Part shown: positions 1 through 8,620 of the stretch, one piece after another
How the letters are laid out: each line of letters starts with the position of its first letter
How positions within the stretch are numbered: the first letter of the stretch is position 1
Source of the DNA: Sphingomonas sp. SUN019
Lineage (GTDB): Bacteria > Pseudomonadota > Alphaproteobacteria > Sphingomonadales > Sphingomonadaceae
Assembly: GCF_024758705.1 (NCBI RefSeq)
Contig: NZ_CP096971.1
Span: 1,550,001 to 1,614,000, forward strand
DNA length: 64,000 nt
Direction: 5' to 3'
Notes under the pieces: generated by a model
Told to the model about the DNA's origin: nothing
Databases searched by the model: none
Seen by the model: the letters and a program-made list of their open reading frames with translations, nothing else
Program-made: the position numbers and the translations under genes

Positions 1-375
1 AACGATGTGCGCCCTGAACCACCCCACAAGCTCGTCGACCGTCATTTCCCCCGCCGCAAGCGACAGGAACGTCACGACCATCGCCACGTCATCGCAATTC
101 AGCGCATATCCGTTCAGCGCCAGAAAGGTTTCGCTGACGACCAGCGCGGTCCGCTTGTTGCCGTCGACGAACGGATGGTTCTTCGCTATCCCGAACGCAT
201 AGCTCGCCGCAAGGTCCGCCACGTCCGGCTCGCCATACGCCACCAGATTCTGCGGCCGCGCCATCGCGCTTTCCAGCATTGAACGGTCCCGCAGCCCGGC
301 AGCGCCGCCATGTTCGGACAGCTGCTCGTCATGCGCTGCAAGTGCGACGTCCACCTCGACCCAAATCCAATTCAC
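1..375 (-). CDS. Doc/Fic-family toxin, partial (runs off window start)
   Basis: Toxin half of a type II toxin-antitoxin pair. Doc toxins use a Fic fold to modify a translation factor (P1 Doc phosphorylates EF-Tu). The protein starts at a GTG (VNWIWVEVDVALAAHDEQL) five bases after the antitoxin stop codon and carries the Fic/Doc core HPFVDGNKRTA at about residues 67-77, with the loop His, Asp, Asn and Arg all present. At least 125 residues are visible, which is close to the usual length of Doc proteins, so only a few codons and the stop should be missing. Family assignment is firm. The exact target is inferred from the family. Confidence 0.85.
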   Translation of the reverse strand, partial: MNWIWVEVDVALAAHDEQLSEHGGAAGLRDRSMLESAMARPQNLVAYGEPDVADLAASYAFGIAKNHPFVDGNKRTALVVSETFLALNGYALNCDDVAMVVTFLSLAAGEMTVDELVGWFRAHIV

Positions 376-377
376 GA

Positions 378-626
378 TTATTTGGCGAGTTCGGCCAGCG
401 CGTCGCGACGCCGTTTCATCACCTCGCGCGCAACCTTCATCTGCTCGGCAAATACGGCATCATGCCGCCGTACGCGAAAACCGTCTGGCTCATCGACCAG
501 ATCGAGCGCATCGCCCATCTCGACGCCGAGCTTGGCGAGCACCTCCTTCGGCAGGATCACGCCCAGCGAATTGCCGACCTTGATGACCTTGAGCGCGCGA
601 GGCGGTTTGAGGAAGGGTGCGTTCAT
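378..626 (-). CDS. AbrB/MazE-type antitoxin of the Doc pair
   Basis: An 82-residue protein that should bind and neutralise the Doc toxin encoded directly downstream and repress the shared promoter. Residues 15-33 (KVGNSLGVILPKEVLAKLG) form the swapped-hairpin AbrB/SpoVT DNA-binding fold, and the C-terminal third is a charged helix (EVMKRRRDALAELAK) of the kind that wraps a toxin. Antitoxin-first gene order and a spacing of a few bases imply co-translation. The AbrB-type antitoxin replaces the Phd type found with P1 Doc. Regulation is inferred from family behaviour. Confidence 0.85.
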   Translation of the reverse strand: MNAPFLKPPRALKVIKVGNSLGVILPKEVLAKLGVEMGDALDLVDEPDGFRVRRHDAVFAEQMKVAREVMKRRRDALAELAK

Positions 627-687
627 ACACTTGTTATAACATTAGTTGGCGGTTAGCTCAATGCGACACAAGGGCTTAGATGAACCG

Positions 688-1641
688 ATGCCCCAACCCG
701 CGCAGCGCGAATCCACCATCGTCATCGTCGCCGCGCTGCTCGCGAATCTCGGCATCGCGGTCGCCAAGTTCATTGCCGCGGGGATCACCGGATCGTCGGC
801 GATGCTGACCGAGGGCGTCCATTCGGTCGTCGACAGCTTCAATCAGGTTCTGCTGCTATGGGGTCAGCACCGCGCGAAGCGACCGGCGGACAAGATCCAC
901 CCGTTCGGCTACGCGCGCGAACTCTATTTCTGGAGTTTCGTCGTCGCGATCCTGATCTTCGGGGTCGGCGCGGTCGTCTCAATCTACGAAGGATATCTGC
1001 ACGTCGTCGAACCCGAGCCGCTGTTCGACCCGACGATCAACTACATCGTCCTCGCCGTCGCCTTTGCGCTGGAGGGCACGTCATGGGTCATCGCGATGCG
1101 CGCCTTCGCCCGCACCAAGGGCCCTGAAAGCTGGTGGCAAGCGGTGCGGCGGTCGAAAGACCCGACCGGGTTCATCGTGCTGTTCGAGGATTCGGCGGCG
1201 CTGGTCGGGCTGGTCGTCGCGGGTATCGGCGTCTGGGCGAGCCACCAGTTCGACGACGGCCGGATCGACGGTATCGCCTCGATCGTCATCGGCGGCGTGC
1301 TGGGCGTCGTCGCGGTGCTGCTGGCGCGCGAGGCGAAGGGACTGCTGATCGGCGAGCGCGCCGATCCCGCCGTCATCGAGCGCGTCCGCGCGATCGTCGC
1401 CGCCAGCCCCGGCGTCACATCGGTGAACCACGTCCGCACGATCCACACCGGGCCGGAAAGCGTTTTCGCCGCAATCAGCGCCGATTTCGCCGACGATTTG
1501 ACAATGGGCGATGCCGAAACGCTGATCGAGCAGATCGAAACGCAACTAAAGGCCGCCGAACCGACGCTCGTGTCGATCTACATCCGTCCGGAAAAGCGCG
1601 AGAATGCGACGCTCGTGGTTGAGACGACGCCGCCTGCGTGA
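688..1641 (+). CDS. Cation diffusion facilitator (CDF) family metal transporter
   Basis: Inner-membrane divalent-metal/proton antiporter of the CDF family (317 aa from the ATG at 688). The first membrane helix is followed by GSSAMLTEGVHSVVDSFNQ, which holds the conserved SxxxxxxxHxxxD metal-site region. Further hydrophobic helices (SFVVAILIFGVGAVVSIYEG, YIVLAVAFALEGTSWVIAM) and the soluble C-terminal domain (about residues 220-310) complete the fold. In-frame starts also exist at 646 (TTG) and 661 (ATG). I chose 688 because family members begin shortly before the first helix. The metal cannot be told from sequence alone. It is divergent from the toxin-antitoxin pair. Confidence 0.88.
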   Translation: MPQPAQRESTIVIVAALLANLGIAVAKFIAAGITGSSAMLTEGVHSVVDSFNQVLLLWGQHRAKRPADKIHPFGYARELYFWSFVVAILIFGVGAVVSIYEGYLHVVEPEPLFDPTINYIVLAVAFALEGTSWVIAMRAFARTKGPESWWQAVRRSKDPTGFIVLFEDSAALVGLVVAGIGVWASHQFDDGRIDGIASIVIGGVLGVVAVLLAREAKGLLIGERADPAVIERVRAIVAASPGVTSVNHVRTIHTGPESVFAAISADFADDLTMGDAETLIEQIETQLKAAEPTLVSIYIRPEKRENATLVVETTPPA

Positions 1642-1642
1642 C

Positions 1643-2242
1643 ATGATCGCGCGCATGTCGCATATCCTTGCCAGCCTGTCGGCGCTGCTGTTCCTGATCG
1701 TCGCCATTCCCGCACAGGCCGCGGTTACGATCACTTTCTGGAGCCACGAGCTCGGCAACAGTTTCCCGCACGCCTTCTTCACGCTGCGCGGCACGCCCGA
1801 CGCGGGCGGCGCGCCGGTCGACCTGAACTACGGCTTCACGCCGCAGTCGATCAGCCCCGCGATCCTGTGGGGGCCGGTGAAGGGCCGCATCGACATCGCC
1901 AAGCCCGGCTATATGAACGGCAGCGACGCGCAATTCGCGTTGGTGCTGACCGACGCGCAATATACCTCGATCCGGGCGCTGGTCGACGAATGGGATGCGG
2001 TGAAGGGCGATCCGACCTACCGGATGAACACGCGCAACTGCGTCCATTTCGTTGCGGAGGCCGCGCGTCGCGCCGGGCTGCGTACGCTGGATTTTCCAAA
2101 GCTGATGAAGAAACCGCGGTCCTATTTGAAGGCGGTCGCCGCCGCCAACGCCACGCAGGTCACCGTAATAGACCGCCACGGCAAGGAATATCTCGCCACC
2201 CTGCCGCCGCTCGCCCCTGCAGTCGCCGCCGCGGTCAACTGA
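1643..2242 (+). CDS. Secreted protein with a His/Asn-Cys papain-like pattern (DUF4105-like), function unknown
   Basis: A 199-residue protein beginning one base after the CDF stop codon, with a Sec signal peptide (LASLSALLFLIVAIPAQA; an alternative ATG lies at 1655). The mature part has SHELGNSFPHAFFTLRG near its start and TRNCVHFVAEAARRAGL near residue 135. A His followed much later by an Asn-Cys dipeptide resembles the DUF4105/permuted-papain group of periplasmic cysteine hydrolases and transferases, but this is a visual resemblance only. The gene ends tail-to-tail with the DUF4893 lipoprotein and overlaps it by 8 bases. Confidence 0.6.
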   Translation: MIARMSHILASLSALLFLIVAIPAQAAVTITFWSHELGNSFPHAFFTLRGTPDAGGAPVDLNYGFTPQSISPAILWGPVKGRIDIAKPGYMNGSDAQFALVLTDAQYTSIRALVDEWDAVKGDPTYRMNTRNCVHFVAEAARRAGLRTLDFPKLMKKPRSYLKAVAAANATQVTVIDRHGKEYLATLPPLAPAVAAAVN

Positions 2243-2867
2243 CCGGGACGATCTCCACCACGTCGAGCGTCGATTCGAAGCGCGGATAGGGAAGCACCAT
2301 CCGCCACCGCGCCGCGCCGACCCGTTCGACGAAGCCCGCCATGTCACGCGACGCGTCCATGCCATATTCCATCGCGCGCACCTCGTCCCCGATCACCATC
2401 GTGCCCAGGAATACCGCACGCCCGCTGTCGGCGTCGAAGATCAGCCCGACCGGCCGCTGTGACCCGCCGGTCTTGTGAAACCCCGACACCCCGCCCTCAT
2501 CGTCGACCCGGCATGCGAACGGCGGATAGGTGACAAAATCCGGCCCCTTCCCCTTCGACCCCAGCTTGAACACGCGGCAGCGATAGTCGCCCGCGGGCGG
2601 CACCGGCCCGGCCAGCGACCGGTCGGGCGCAAACAACGCCCCCTGCGCCGCAATCTGCTGCGCCGCGCCATCCTGCTTTGCACGGTCGAAGGCGTCGACC
2701 CACGCGGTGCGCCAGTCGCGCAACCGGTCGCGATCCGCCGGTGTCGCAACCTTGCGCCAGTCGAGCGGCGCAGCAGCCGTCGCTACTGTCGCAGGCCGAT
2801 CGCCGCCGCCGCCACATCCGGACATGACGCCGCCGGCGATCAGCGCCAGCGCGCAGAACATCCTCAT
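2235..2867 (-). CDS. DUF4893 domain lipoprotein
   Basis: A 210-residue envelope lipoprotein of unknown function. The N-terminus MRMFCALALIAGGVMSGCGG is a lipoprotein signal with the modified cysteine at about residue 18. The remainder matches the DUF4893 pattern (WRKVATPADRDRLRDWRTAW, then YRCRVFKLG, and a C-terminal WRMVLPYP), a family common in sphingomonads. It shares a convergent end with the upstream secreted protein gene. No catalytic motif is visible, so no activity is proposed. Confidence 0.75.
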   Translation of the reverse strand: MRMFCALALIAGGVMSGCGGGGDRPATVATAAAPLDWRKVATPADRDRLRDWRTAWVDAFDRAKQDGAAQQIAAQGALFAPDRSLAGPVPPAGDYRCRVFKLGSKGKGPDFVTYPPFACRVDDEGGVSGFHKTGGSQRPVGLIFDADSGRAVFLGTMVIGDEVRAMEYGMDASRDMAGFVERVGAARWRMVLPYPRFESTLDVVEIVPVS

Positions 2868-2912
2868 GAAAACCGCGATCCCGTTCTGTTATGCGACCAA
2901 GCTATACCCGCA

Positions 2913-3698
2913 TCACGCCGCGGTCCAGCCGCCGTCCATGCTCAGGTTTGCGCCGGTGATCGATGCCGCTTCGTCACGGCACAGGAACAGCGCGAACGCC
3001 GCGACCTGTTCGGGGGTCACGAATTGCTTGGTCGGCTGCGCGGACAACAGCACGTCGTTCATCACCTGCTCGCGCGTCAGCCCGCGCGCCTTCATCGTGT
3101 CGGGGATCTGGTTCTCGACCAGCGGCGTCCAGACATAACCTGGCGAGATGCAATTGACTGTGATGCCGTCGGTCGCAACCTCCAGCGCCGCCGTCTTGGT
3201 CAGCCCCGCGATGCCATGCTTGGCCGCGACATAGGCCGATTTGTTGGGGCTCGCGACCAGGCTGTGCGCCGAGGCGGTCGATATGATCCGCCCCCATTTC
3301 TTGGTCTTCATCAACGGAATCGCGGCGCGCATCATGTGAAACGCGCTGGTCAGGTTGATCGCCAGAATCGCGTCCCACTTATCGATCGGGAACTCGTCGA
3401 TCGGGCTGACGTGCTGGATGCCCGCATTGTTGACGATTATGTCCGGCCCGCCCAGTTCGGCATGGCAGCGCGCGACCATCGCCGCGATCGCCTCGGGCTT
3501 GGTCATGTCGGCGGCATCGTACAGCGCGCCCGCACCGCTCGTCTCGGCCAACGCCGCGCGTTCCTGCTCGATCGCGTCGGCATCGCCAAAACCGTTGATG
3601 ACGACCGCGGCACCCTCGGCCGCAAACGCCTTGGCGTAGGCGAGCCCGATGCCGGAGGTGGAACCGGTGACCATCGCGGTCTTGCCCTTCAGGAACAT
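2913..3698 (-). CDS. bdhA: 3-hydroxybutyrate dehydrogenase (SDR family)
   Basis: Cytosolic NAD-dependent enzyme interconverting D-3-hydroxybutyrate and acetoacetate, used in polyhydroxybutyrate or ketone-body metabolism. It has the SDR cofactor loop TGSTSGIG near residue 12, NNAG near residue 90, catalytic Ser in STASAHS, the YVAAKHG Tyr/Lys pair, and the C-terminal GANLSMDGGWTAA typical of BdhA; 261 aa is the normal length. The ATG at 3698 sits 6 bases after GAGGAG, so it is preferred over the TTG two codons upstream. It follows the patatin-like gene by 25 bases on the same strand. The pair is probably an operon for hydroxybutyrate use. Confidence 0.9.
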   Translation of the reverse strand: MFLKGKTAMVTGSTSGIGLAYAKAFAAEGAAVVINGFGDADAIEQERAALAETSGAGALYDAADMTKPEAIAAMVARCHAELGGPDIIVNNAGIQHVSPIDEFPIDKWDAILAINLTSAFHMMRAAIPLMKTKKWGRIISTASAHSLVASPNKSAYVAAKHGIAGLTKTAALEVATDGITVNCISPGYVWTPLVENQIPDTMKARGLTREQVMNDVLLSAQPTKQFVTPEQVAAFALFLCRDEAASITGANLSMDGGWTAA

Positions 3699-3723
3699 CT
3701 GCAACTCCTCGTAATGTGCTAGA

Positions 3724-4860
3724 TCAGCGCGCCAGGTCGAACGCAGCGGTACGCCCGGTCAGGACGTTCTCCGCGACGATCTCGGCATTCTCCATCGTCG
3801 CCTCGACCGCGGCCTGCCCCGCGACCCAGTGTTCGCGCATCGTTCGGTGCGAGAATTCATAGTCGCGCGATCCGCCTTCCCAGGCGTTGGCGCGATAGAT
3901 CAGGTGGACGAGGCTGACTGGCTGCTCCGCCGCCATCGCGGTCAGCGCGCGCACGTCGCCATCGTTGCGCAACGCGTCGGGCAGCTTGGCCAGCACCTTC
4001 CGCACCAGTTCGCGTTCCGTGCGCAACCGCATCAACTGATCGGTCACCTGCCGCGTCCGGCTGGAGAAACGGATCTCCTTTTCCCGCGCCATCACGTCCA
4101 TGATCGTGTGCGGGAAATCGGCCGCGGCGGCGAACAGATCGACCTGGAACACCAGCATCCCCTCGCGCTGGTGATCCAGCACGTGCTGCAGCGGCGTGTT
4201 CGACACCAATCCCCCATCCCAATACCAGCGTCCGTCGATCTCGACCGGCGGCAGGCCCGGCGGCAATGCGCCCGACGCCATGACGTGCCGCGCGTCGAGC
4301 CGTTCGTCGGCGCTGTCGAAATAGCGGAAGTTCCCGCTCTCGATATCGACCGCGCCGACCGACAGCCTGACCGGCCCGTCGTTGACCAGATCCCAGTCGA
4401 CCAGCCGATCGAGCGTGCCCTTCAACTGTGTCGAATCATAAAAACTCAGCGCCTCGCACGATCCCGGCACCGCCAGCATCGGCGGCACGAAACGCGGGCC
4501 GAAGAACCCCGGCACGCCCGCCAGCGCGACAAATCCTGCAGACCATTCGTGGACGAATTCGCGCACCCGGTCGTCCGGCAGGATCGGGAAGCTCGGCAGC
4601 CAGCTAGTCGTCTGGTCCCAGAACTCCCGCAACCGCGCGACGCGGCGTTCGGGCGGGTTTCCGGCGACGATCGCGGCGTTGATCGCGCCGATCGAGATGC
4701 CCGCGACCCAATCCGGCTCGATTCCCGCGTCGGACAGCGCCTCGATCACGCCGCCCTGATAACTGCCCAGCGCGCCGCCGCCCTGCAGCACCAATGCGAC
4801 CTGATCGGGAAGTGGAATCGCCTTCGCGCGGCGGCGTACCTTCGGTTCGACATCTGCCAT
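3724..4860 (-). CDS. Patatin-like phospholipase/hydrolase with DUF3734 domain
   Basis: A 378-residue serine hydrolase. The patatin oxyanion loop LVLQGGGALGSYQGG is at residues 23-37, the nucleophile elbow GISIG (GxSxG) near residue 55, and the catalytic Asp in YWDGGLVSNTPL near residue 217, so the Ser-Asp dyad is intact. The C-terminal half is the DUF3734 region. A GGGAG-like ribosome-binding site lies 8 bases before the ATG. Its position just ahead of bdhA suggests that it releases hydroxyacyl or fatty-acyl units that BdhA then oxidises. That link is inference from gene order. Confidence 0.87.
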   Translation of the reverse strand: MADVEPKVRRRAKAIPLPDQVALVLQGGGALGSYQGGVIEALSDAGIEPDWVAGISIGAINAAIVAGNPPERRVARLREFWDQTTSWLPSFPILPDDRVREFVHEWSAGFVALAGVPGFFGPRFVPPMLAVPGSCEALSFYDSTQLKGTLDRLVDWDLVNDGPVRLSVGAVDIESGNFRYFDSADERLDARHVMASGALPPGLPPVEIDGRWYWDGGLVSNTPLQHVLDHQREGMLVFQVDLFAAAADFPHTIMDVMAREKEIRFSSRTRQVTDQLMRLRTERELVRKVLAKLPDALRNDGDVRALTAMAAEQPVSLVHLIYRANAWEGGSRDYEFSHRTMREHWVAGQAAVEATMENAEIVAENVLTGRTAAFDLAR

Positions 4861-4968
4861 CGCGCGCTCCCATGCGCCGCCCGGCGCGCACGATCAACCA
4901 CACAGGTTGCAACCGCCGCATCGTTTCGCGCATTCATGCCGGACGAGTAACGAAAAGGGACCAGTGCG

Positions 4969-5874
4969 ATGCGCCTCGACGATTTCGATCCGAACATCAA
5001 TGTCGAGGACCAGCGCGGCCAGAGCTTCGGCGGCGGTGGAGGCGGGGGCGGCCTGCTGCTCGGCCTGCTGCCGATGATCGGCAGCCGCTTCGGATGCGGC
5101 GGGATCGTCGTCGTGCTGATCCTGCTCGCGGTGTTCGGCGGGCTCGGCAATATCGGCAGCATGTTCGGCGGCGGCGGCGCACCCACCACGCAAACCGGTC
5201 AGCGCTCGGGCGAAGGCAGCGGTGCGACCAGCGCGTGCGCGGTCGACGCGTCGAGCCGCGCGGCGTGCAACGCGTTCAGCTCAGCCGACAACACGTGGGA
5301 GGTGCTGTTCGCCAAATCGGGCCAGCGCTTCACTGCGCCCAAACTCGTCTTCTACAGCGGCATGGGCCAGTCGGGATGCGGCGCGGCGCAATCTGCGATG
5401 GGGCCGTTCTATTGCCCGTCCGATCAGGGCATCTATCTCGATACCTCGTTCTTCCGCGAGCTCGAAACCAAATTCCGCGCGAGCGGCGATTTCGCGCAGA
5501 ATTACGTCATGGCGCACGAATTCGGCCATCATATCCAGACGCTGACCGGCGCGTCCGATCAGGTCCGCCGCGCCCAGGCGCGCGCGACCGAAGCCGAGGG
5601 CAATGCGCTGTCGGTCCGGCTGGAGCTGCAAGCCGATTGCTACGCCGGCGTGTGGGCGGCGCAGAACCGCACCCGGCTCGATCCGGGCGACCTGGAGGAA
5701 GGCATGACCGCCGCGCAGGCGATCGGCGACGACACGCTGCAAAAGGAATCGCAGGGCCGCGTCGTCCCCGACAGCTTCACCCACGGATCATCGGCGCAGC
5801 GCCAGGAATGGCTCCAGCGCGGCCTGCAAAGCGGCGATCCCGCGGTGTGCGACACGCTGAAGGGCGCGGTCTGA
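4969..5874 (+). CDS. ypfJ: Neutral zinc metallopeptidase, YpfJ/KPN_02809 family
   Basis: A 301-residue membrane-anchored putative metalloprotease. The N-terminus has a Gly-rich stretch and one membrane helix (CGGIVVVLILLAVFGGLGNI, about residues 43-62). The zinc site HEFGHH is at about residues 183-188, with LELQADCYAGVW further on supplying the glutamate-region signature of the family. Length and layout match YpfJ proteins, whose substrates are unknown. Divergent from the patatin gene; the following NUDIX gene begins one base after its stop codon. Confidence 0.88.
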   Translation: MRLDDFDPNINVEDQRGQSFGGGGGGGGLLLGLLPMIGSRFGCGGIVVVLILLAVFGGLGNIGSMFGGGGAPTTQTGQRSGEGSGATSACAVDASSRAACNAFSSADNTWEVLFAKSGQRFTAPKLVFYSGMGQSGCGAAQSAMGPFYCPSDQGIYLDTSFFRELETKFRASGDFAQNYVMAHEFGHHIQTLTGASDQVRRAQARATEAEGNALSVRLELQADCYAGVWAAQNRTRLDPGDLEEGMTAAQAIGDDTLQKESQGRVVPDSFTHGSSAQRQEWLQRGLQSGDPAVCDTLKGAV

Positions 5875-5875
5875 C

Positions 5876-6355
5876 GTGGCGATGGCGTCGGCGTACCGGG
5901 TGCTCGCGCCCGTGCGCCGCCGGTTGTTGCGATTGACCGGCGCACGAACCCTGGGCGTGCGCGCTATTGTTGTCGATCCGGACGGCCGTATCGCGCTGGT
6001 CCGCCACACCTACACCGACCTTTGGTATCTCCCCGGCGGCGGGGTCGATCGCGACGAAGGCTATCCCGCCGCGCTCGCCCGTGAACTGCGGGAAGAACTC
6101 GGGATTGACCATTACAGCACTGAACGCATCCTCGGTGCCTATCACGCAGCCGGCGAAGGCCGCGACGATAACGTGCTGGTTTATATCGTCCGTCTCGATG
6201 AAGCGGCGGCGCGCGCGGTCCGGATCGCAGACCCGCGCGAAATCGCCGCCGTAGAATGGTTCACGATCGGTGCGCCGCCGCCCGACACGTCGCCCGCGAC
6301 CCGCCGCCGACTCGCCGAGTATCGGTCAGACAGCGTCGGCGCGGGCGACTGGTAG
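5876..6355 (+). CDS. NUDIX hydrolase
   Basis: A 159-residue nucleoside-diphosphate-X hydrolase. The Nudix box reads GGGVDRDEGYPAALARELRE followed by ELGI (about residues 58-81), with the catalytic REL.EE helix intact. The GTG start lies one base after the stop codon of the metallopeptidase gene, which implies translational coupling; an ATG at 5882 is the alternative. The substrate cannot be inferred. Convergent with the oxidoreductase gene, with 2 bases between the stop codons. Confidence 0.85.
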   Translation: MAMASAYRVLAPVRRRLLRLTGARTLGVRAIVVDPDGRIALVRHTYTDLWYLPGGGVDRDEGYPAALARELREELGIDHYSTERILGAYHAAGEGRDDNVLVYIVRLDEAAARAVRIADPREIAAVEWFTIGAPPPDTSPATRRRLAEYRSDSVGAGDW

Positions 6356-6357
6356 CC

Positions 6358-7344
6358 TTAGACCTTGACCAGCATCTTCCCCGTATTGCCGCCGGTGAAC
6401 AATCCCATGAACGCGTCGGGCATCGCATCCAGCCCCTCATGGACCGTCTCCTGCCGCTGCAATTGCCCGGCCGCCATCATCTTGCCCATGTCGGCATAGA
6501 ACTCCGCCGCACGGTCCATGAAATCGCTGACGATGAAGCCCTGGATGCGCAGCCGCGCGCCGATCACCTTGGCCAGATAGCGCAATTCCTGCGCCTGCCC
6601 GTCGTTGTAGATGTCGATCATTCCGCAGATCGCAAACCGTGCGTGCATGTTCGCCGCCAACAGCGCCGCATCGAGATGCTCGCCGCCGACATTGTCGAAA
6701 TAGACGTCGATGCCGTTCGGAGCCGCCGCCATCAGTCCCTTGGCGGCCGATCCCGCCTTGTAATCGACGACCGCATCCGCGCCGAGCGACTTCACCCAGT
6801 CGCATTTCTCCGCGCCGCCGGCGGAGCCGATCACGGTCATGCCCTTGGCCTTGGCGATCTGAACGACGGTCGATCCGACCGCGCCGGCGGCGGCGGAGAC
6901 AAACACCGTGTCGCCGGCCTTCGCGCCCGCAACCTCAAGCAACCCGAAATACGCGGTCATCCCCGGCATCCCCAGCTGCCCGAGAAAAGCCTGATCGTCG
7001 GCCCCCAGATCGGGCAATTTCTGCACCTGCGCCGCGGGAAGCACCGCTTCGTCGCGCCAGCCGAGCATGTGCAGCACCTTGGTCCCAACCGGCATGTCCG
7101 GCACGTTGCTCTCCACGACTTCGCCGACCGCGCCGCCCTGCATCGCCTCACCAAGCGCGAATGGCGGGACATAGCTTTTCACGTCGTTCATCCGCCCGCG
7201 CATGTACGGGTCGACCGACAACCAGCTGTTCGCGATCCGCACCTCGCCGTCGCCCAGCGGCTGCGACGCCGATTCGACGATCGCGAAGTCGGTATGTTTC
7301 GGCATTCCCTGCGGACGCGCCTTCAGGCTCCATGCACGCGGCAT
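6358..7344 (-). CDS. NADP-dependent oxidoreductase, zinc-independent MDR (CurA/2-alkenal reductase-like)
   Basis: A 328-residue medium-chain reductase of the leukotriene B4 dehydrogenase/CurA type, expected to reduce C=C bonds of enals and enones with NADPH. It shows the substrate-side motif DPYMRGRM, the nucleotide-binding stretch VFVSAAAGAVGSTVVQIAKA, and YFDNVGGEHLDAAL, all standard for the family. No zinc ligands are present. The ATG at 7344 is preceded by GGGAGAG at 7 bases. Natural substrate unknown. Confidence 0.87.
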   Translation of the reverse strand: MPRAWSLKARPQGMPKHTDFAIVESASQPLGDGEVRIANSWLSVDPYMRGRMNDVKSYVPPFALGEAMQGGAVGEVVESNVPDMPVGTKVLHMLGWRDEAVLPAAQVQKLPDLGADDQAFLGQLGMPGMTAYFGLLEVAGAKAGDTVFVSAAAGAVGSTVVQIAKAKGMTVIGSAGGAEKCDWVKSLGADAVVDYKAGSAAKGLMAAAPNGIDVYFDNVGGEHLDAALLAANMHARFAICGMIDIYNDGQAQELRYLAKVIGARLRIQGFIVSDFMDRAAEFYADMGKMMAAGQLQRQETVHEGLDAMPDAFMGLFTGGNTGKMLVKV

Positions 7345-7407
7345 ATTCGACTCTCCCTTGGATTGGTTTTCGAGCGCGCGGTATGGCCGAGTCGCGCGCA
7401 AAAGCAA

Positions 7408-7435
7408 AGGCCCCGGACGTCGCCGTCCGGGGCCT
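7408..7435 (-). terminator. Rho-independent terminator after the DUF2171 gene
   Basis: A perfect 12-bp GC-rich stem (AGGCCCCGGACG and its complement) with a TCGC loop. On the minus strand it is followed by TTTGCTTTTG. It lies 40 bases after the DUF2171 stop codon on that strand and before the oxidoreductase start. Confidence 0.8.
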
Positions 7436-7475
7436 CGCCGCGCCCGCTCGGAGGGAGGTAAGCGGCGCGATTCCG

Positions 7476-8378
7476 TCAATAGGTGCCGGAGAAGCTGCGG
7501 TTCAGCATCCGCCCCTGCGCATCGCCACGATCGGCGGCACCGTCGTCACGATCGCCGAAAAGCGCCTGCTTGCGCTCCTCGTCCTTCCAATGCTTCTTCG
7601 CTTCATCGGCGGTCTTCGCCAGCGTCACCTTGGCGTCGACCGCCGCGATCCAGCCGCACGGAATCGAATGGTGCCGTCCGCCGGCGTCGGCGTCGCTCTT
7701 GGTAAGCAGGATGCGGTCACCGCGCACCTTATCGACCGTCCCGACGTGGCTGCCGTCCGACCCGACGACATCCATATGCTCCTCGACCTTGCCCAACTGA
7801 TCGCGCTGGCCCTGACGCGTGGTGCGCCACGTCGCGAATTCGTTTTCGAACTTCGACCGGTTTTCGCGGCGATATTCGTCATAGTCACGGTCGAGCGCCG
7901 CGATCTGCCCGCGCCGCCAGCCATGATAATCCGAATCGCGATCGGCGCCGGAACGCGCGTCGTAACCGCGATCGTCATAGCGCAGATCGGCCTCACGCCG
8001 CCGTTCGGCCTCATCGTCCCCAAACCAAGAGCGCACCTCGTCTCCGGCGCGCGCAAAGAACCCGCGTTCATCGTAATCATAACCCTGCGGCTGGCGGCCG
8101 TAGTCGCGGCCACGTTCCTGACCGTAAGCAAAGCGATCCTGCTCGCCGCGATCGCGGTGCTGACCATAAGCGGTACGATAATCATCGCGCCCCCGCTGCC
8201 CGAACCGATCGCGCTGCGCGTAACCGGCATTGCCATATTCGCGCTGGCCATATGGCGCGCGGCCTTGGTCGCGATATTCGCGGTCGTAGCGCGCGCCACG
8301 ATCGTCGCGGCCATAATCATCACGGTCGTAGCGGTCGCCCTGCGGATTGTTACCGCGCGGATAGCGTTCGTAACCCAT
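7476..8378 (-). CDS. DUF2171 domain protein with long Arg/Asp/Tyr/Gly-rich N-terminal region
   Basis: A 300-residue protein in two parts. The first ~180 residues are low complexity, dominated by Arg, Asp, Tyr, Gly and Gln (for example RYDRDDYGRDDRGARYDREY) and probably disordered. The C-terminal ~100 residues are a DUF2171/PRC-barrel-like module (LGKVEEHMDVVGSDGSHVG, TVDKVRGDRILLTKSD, HHSIPCGWIAAVDAKV). I placed the start at the ATG 8 bases after AAGGAG; the ATG two codons upstream is too close to that site. Function unknown; in sphingomonads such proteins are often linked to stress conditions. A terminator follows the gene. Confidence 0.75.
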   Translation of the reverse strand: MGYERYPRGNNPQGDRYDRDDYGRDDRGARYDREYRDQGRAPYGQREYGNAGYAQRDRFGQRGRDDYRTAYGQHRDRGEQDRFAYGQERGRDYGRQPQGYDYDERGFFARAGDEVRSWFGDDEAERRREADLRYDDRGYDARSGADRDSDYHGWRRGQIAALDRDYDEYRRENRSKFENEFATWRTTRQGQRDQLGKVEEHMDVVGSDGSHVGTVDKVRGDRILLTKSDADAGGRHHSIPCGWIAAVDAKVTLAKTADEAKKHWKDEERKQALFGDRDDGAADRGDAQGRMLNRSFSGTY

Positions 8379-8620
8379 CACCATTGCTCCTTCGTTCCTG
8401 CTGCGAACGACGTGCCAGGCTCTGTCGGCCCGCTCGCCGATACGCCAAAGAAGCAATGAAAAGCGTGTTGGTTCCGATCGTTACGGAACCGCATCGGACC
8501 TTCGTCGCACCATCCGCGCGACTGGTCGCAGAGGCGGTTTTGCATCTGCAAACGACGCTGTTGCATCGCTTCTGCAGGCTCGCTAATGGCGGATTTGCCG
8601 GTCGAAACCGGGCGGAGGGC

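Noticed and set aside
6639..8459. A 606-codon open frame on the plus strand
   Set aside because: It is antisense to the oxidoreductase and DUF2171 genes, has Arg/Pro/Ser-rich composition expected for antisense reading of high-GC genes, and matches no family.
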